DNA of 5,208 bases from the NCBI GenBank assembly GCA_903896585.1, contig CAITYI010000410.1:1-5208 (forward strand), read 5' to 3'. Shown here one piece after another: positions 4,638 to 5,208 of this stretch (the first letter of the stretch is position 1; each line of letters opens with the position of its first letter). This stretch comes from an uncultured bacterium. GTDB taxonomy: Bacteria > Actinomycetota > Actinomycetes > S36-B12. The translations under genes and the position numbers were made by a program. The notes under the pieces are model-generated. The model was not told the origin of the DNA, searched no databases, and worked only from the letters and a program-made list of their open reading frames with translations.

Positions 4638-5208
4638 GGCCCCAGTATCGGGTACCAGGATCCGAATTTGTAGCCCGCCACAAGGGCTCTGATTCAATTC
4701 AATGATTCCGGAGTGGGCCTCGATGACAGCTTTCATAATGCTCATACCTAAGCCGAAGCCTCCCGTTTGAGCTGATCGTGATGAATCGAGGCGGGAAAAA
4801 CGGGAAAAGACCTCAGTTCTTCTCTCGACTGGAATTCCTGGGCCGCAGTCGTCAACTAGAAATTCGAGCCAATCCGTATCCTCAACCTTAATTCGGTGTA
4901 GTGCCACACCGACTTCTGACTTCGGTGGCGTGTATCGAACAATATTTTGAGTGATGTTCCCAATAAGTTGTGCCCAACCGTTTGGGTCCCCTTCAATTGT
5001 GACACTTTCTAGGTCATAAGAAATCGGTCGCTGAGAAATTGTTTGTAGATCATTAAAGTGAAGTGTAATGAGCTCGTCAAGGTGAATGACCATTTTTATA
5101 TCAGTGCCATTTTGTTGCGTGTCAAGTTCCAACAGGCTAGTGACCAAGCGTTCCAGGCGCTTTGATTCTGAATCAATTCGCTCCAGTGCTCGAATGTCTC
5201 GCTCGGAA
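4617..5208 (-). CDS. Sensor histidine kinase, C-terminal part (HATPase domain), 5' end missing
   Basis: The visible 196 residues are the cytoplasmic end of a two-component sensor kinase; the frame is open through the right edge. The first 30 or so residues form the second helix of the dimerisation domain (ALERIDSESKRLERLVTSLL). The phosphoacceptor H-box and the sensor lie outside the window. The ATP-binding domain has an N-box with N84 and N88 (IGNITQNIVRYTP), a G1 box D120-x-G-x-G (DDCGPGIP), an F-box (VFSRFSRLDSS) and a G2 box GFGLG (about 150-154). It should phosphorylate a response regulator, probably encoded upstream on the same strand beyond the edge. The stop TAG (4619-4617) lies inside the RNase H/phosphatase gene. 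The segment is more AT-rich than the genes on its left. The family is certain; the signal is unknown. Confidence 0.94.
   Translation of the reverse strand, partial: SERDIRALERIDSESKRLERLVTSLLELDTQQNGTDIKMVIHLDELITLHFNDLQTISQRPISYDLESVTIEGDPNGWAQLIGNITQNIVRYTPPKSEVGVALHRIKVEDTDWLEFLVDDCGPGIPVERRTEVFSRFSRLDSSRSAQTGGFGLGMSIMKAVIEAHSGIIELNQSPCGGLQIRILVPDTGALGAINH

Noticed and set aside
4638..4680. GGGCCC and GGTACC palindromes after the RNase H/phosphatase stop, considered as a terminator
   Set aside because: They do not form one long stem, have no T-tract, and lie inside the kinase coding sequence.
1..5208. A novel defence, mobile or multi-gene system
   Set aside because: There are no transposase, integrase, toxin-antitoxin, phage or repeat-array signatures. 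The genes are housekeeping, export and signalling families with ordinary spacing.

Overview
The window reads as ordinary chromosomal DNA of an actinobacterium. The main evidence is the central trio: a Nif3/DUF34 metal protein, a coiled-coil zinc-ribbon protein and a fused RNase HI/histidine phosphatase. They occur in the same order as Rv2230c-Rv2229c-Rv2228c of Mycobacterium tuberculosis. Base composition is moderate, around half G+C by eye, which is low for a soil actinomycete and would suit a small aquatic actinobacterium. That placement is inference. No mobile element, CRISPR array, rRNA or integration site was seen.

Layout. Positions 1-833 (minus strand) hold a secreted chymotrypsin-fold serine protease whose 3' end runs off the left edge. 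Just upstream of it on the same strand is tRNA-Val(UAC) at 879-952. A 62-base divergent spacer (953-1014) carries possible -10 elements for both directions. On the plus strand follow a 102-residue four-helix membrane protein (1015-1323) and a 128-residue lipoprotein with four cysteines after the lipidated one (1408-1794). Neither has an assigned function. After a short gap with a hairpin comes the tight trio nif3 (1870-2670), zinc-ribbon gene (2685-3428) and RNase H/phosphatase gene (3429-4637). The last of these overlaps, tail to tail, a minus-strand sensor histidine kinase (4617-5208) whose N-terminal part lies beyond the right edge.

How the genes fit together. The trio is packed like an operon: 14 bases separate the first two genes on the proposed start, and none separate the second and third. 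It is probably translated in a coupled way. The RNase H domain would remove RNA from RNA:DNA hybrids and the phosphatase domain would act on a small phosphate ester. The joint role of the trio is not known from the sequence. The protease, membrane protein and lipoprotein are cell-envelope or exported products, with nothing linking them beyond adjacency.

The observations most worth checking are a probable CTG start codon for the zinc-ribbon gene, a probable leaderless nif3 transcript, and a protease S1 pocket lacking the trypsin aspartate. I found no support for a new multi-gene system here.
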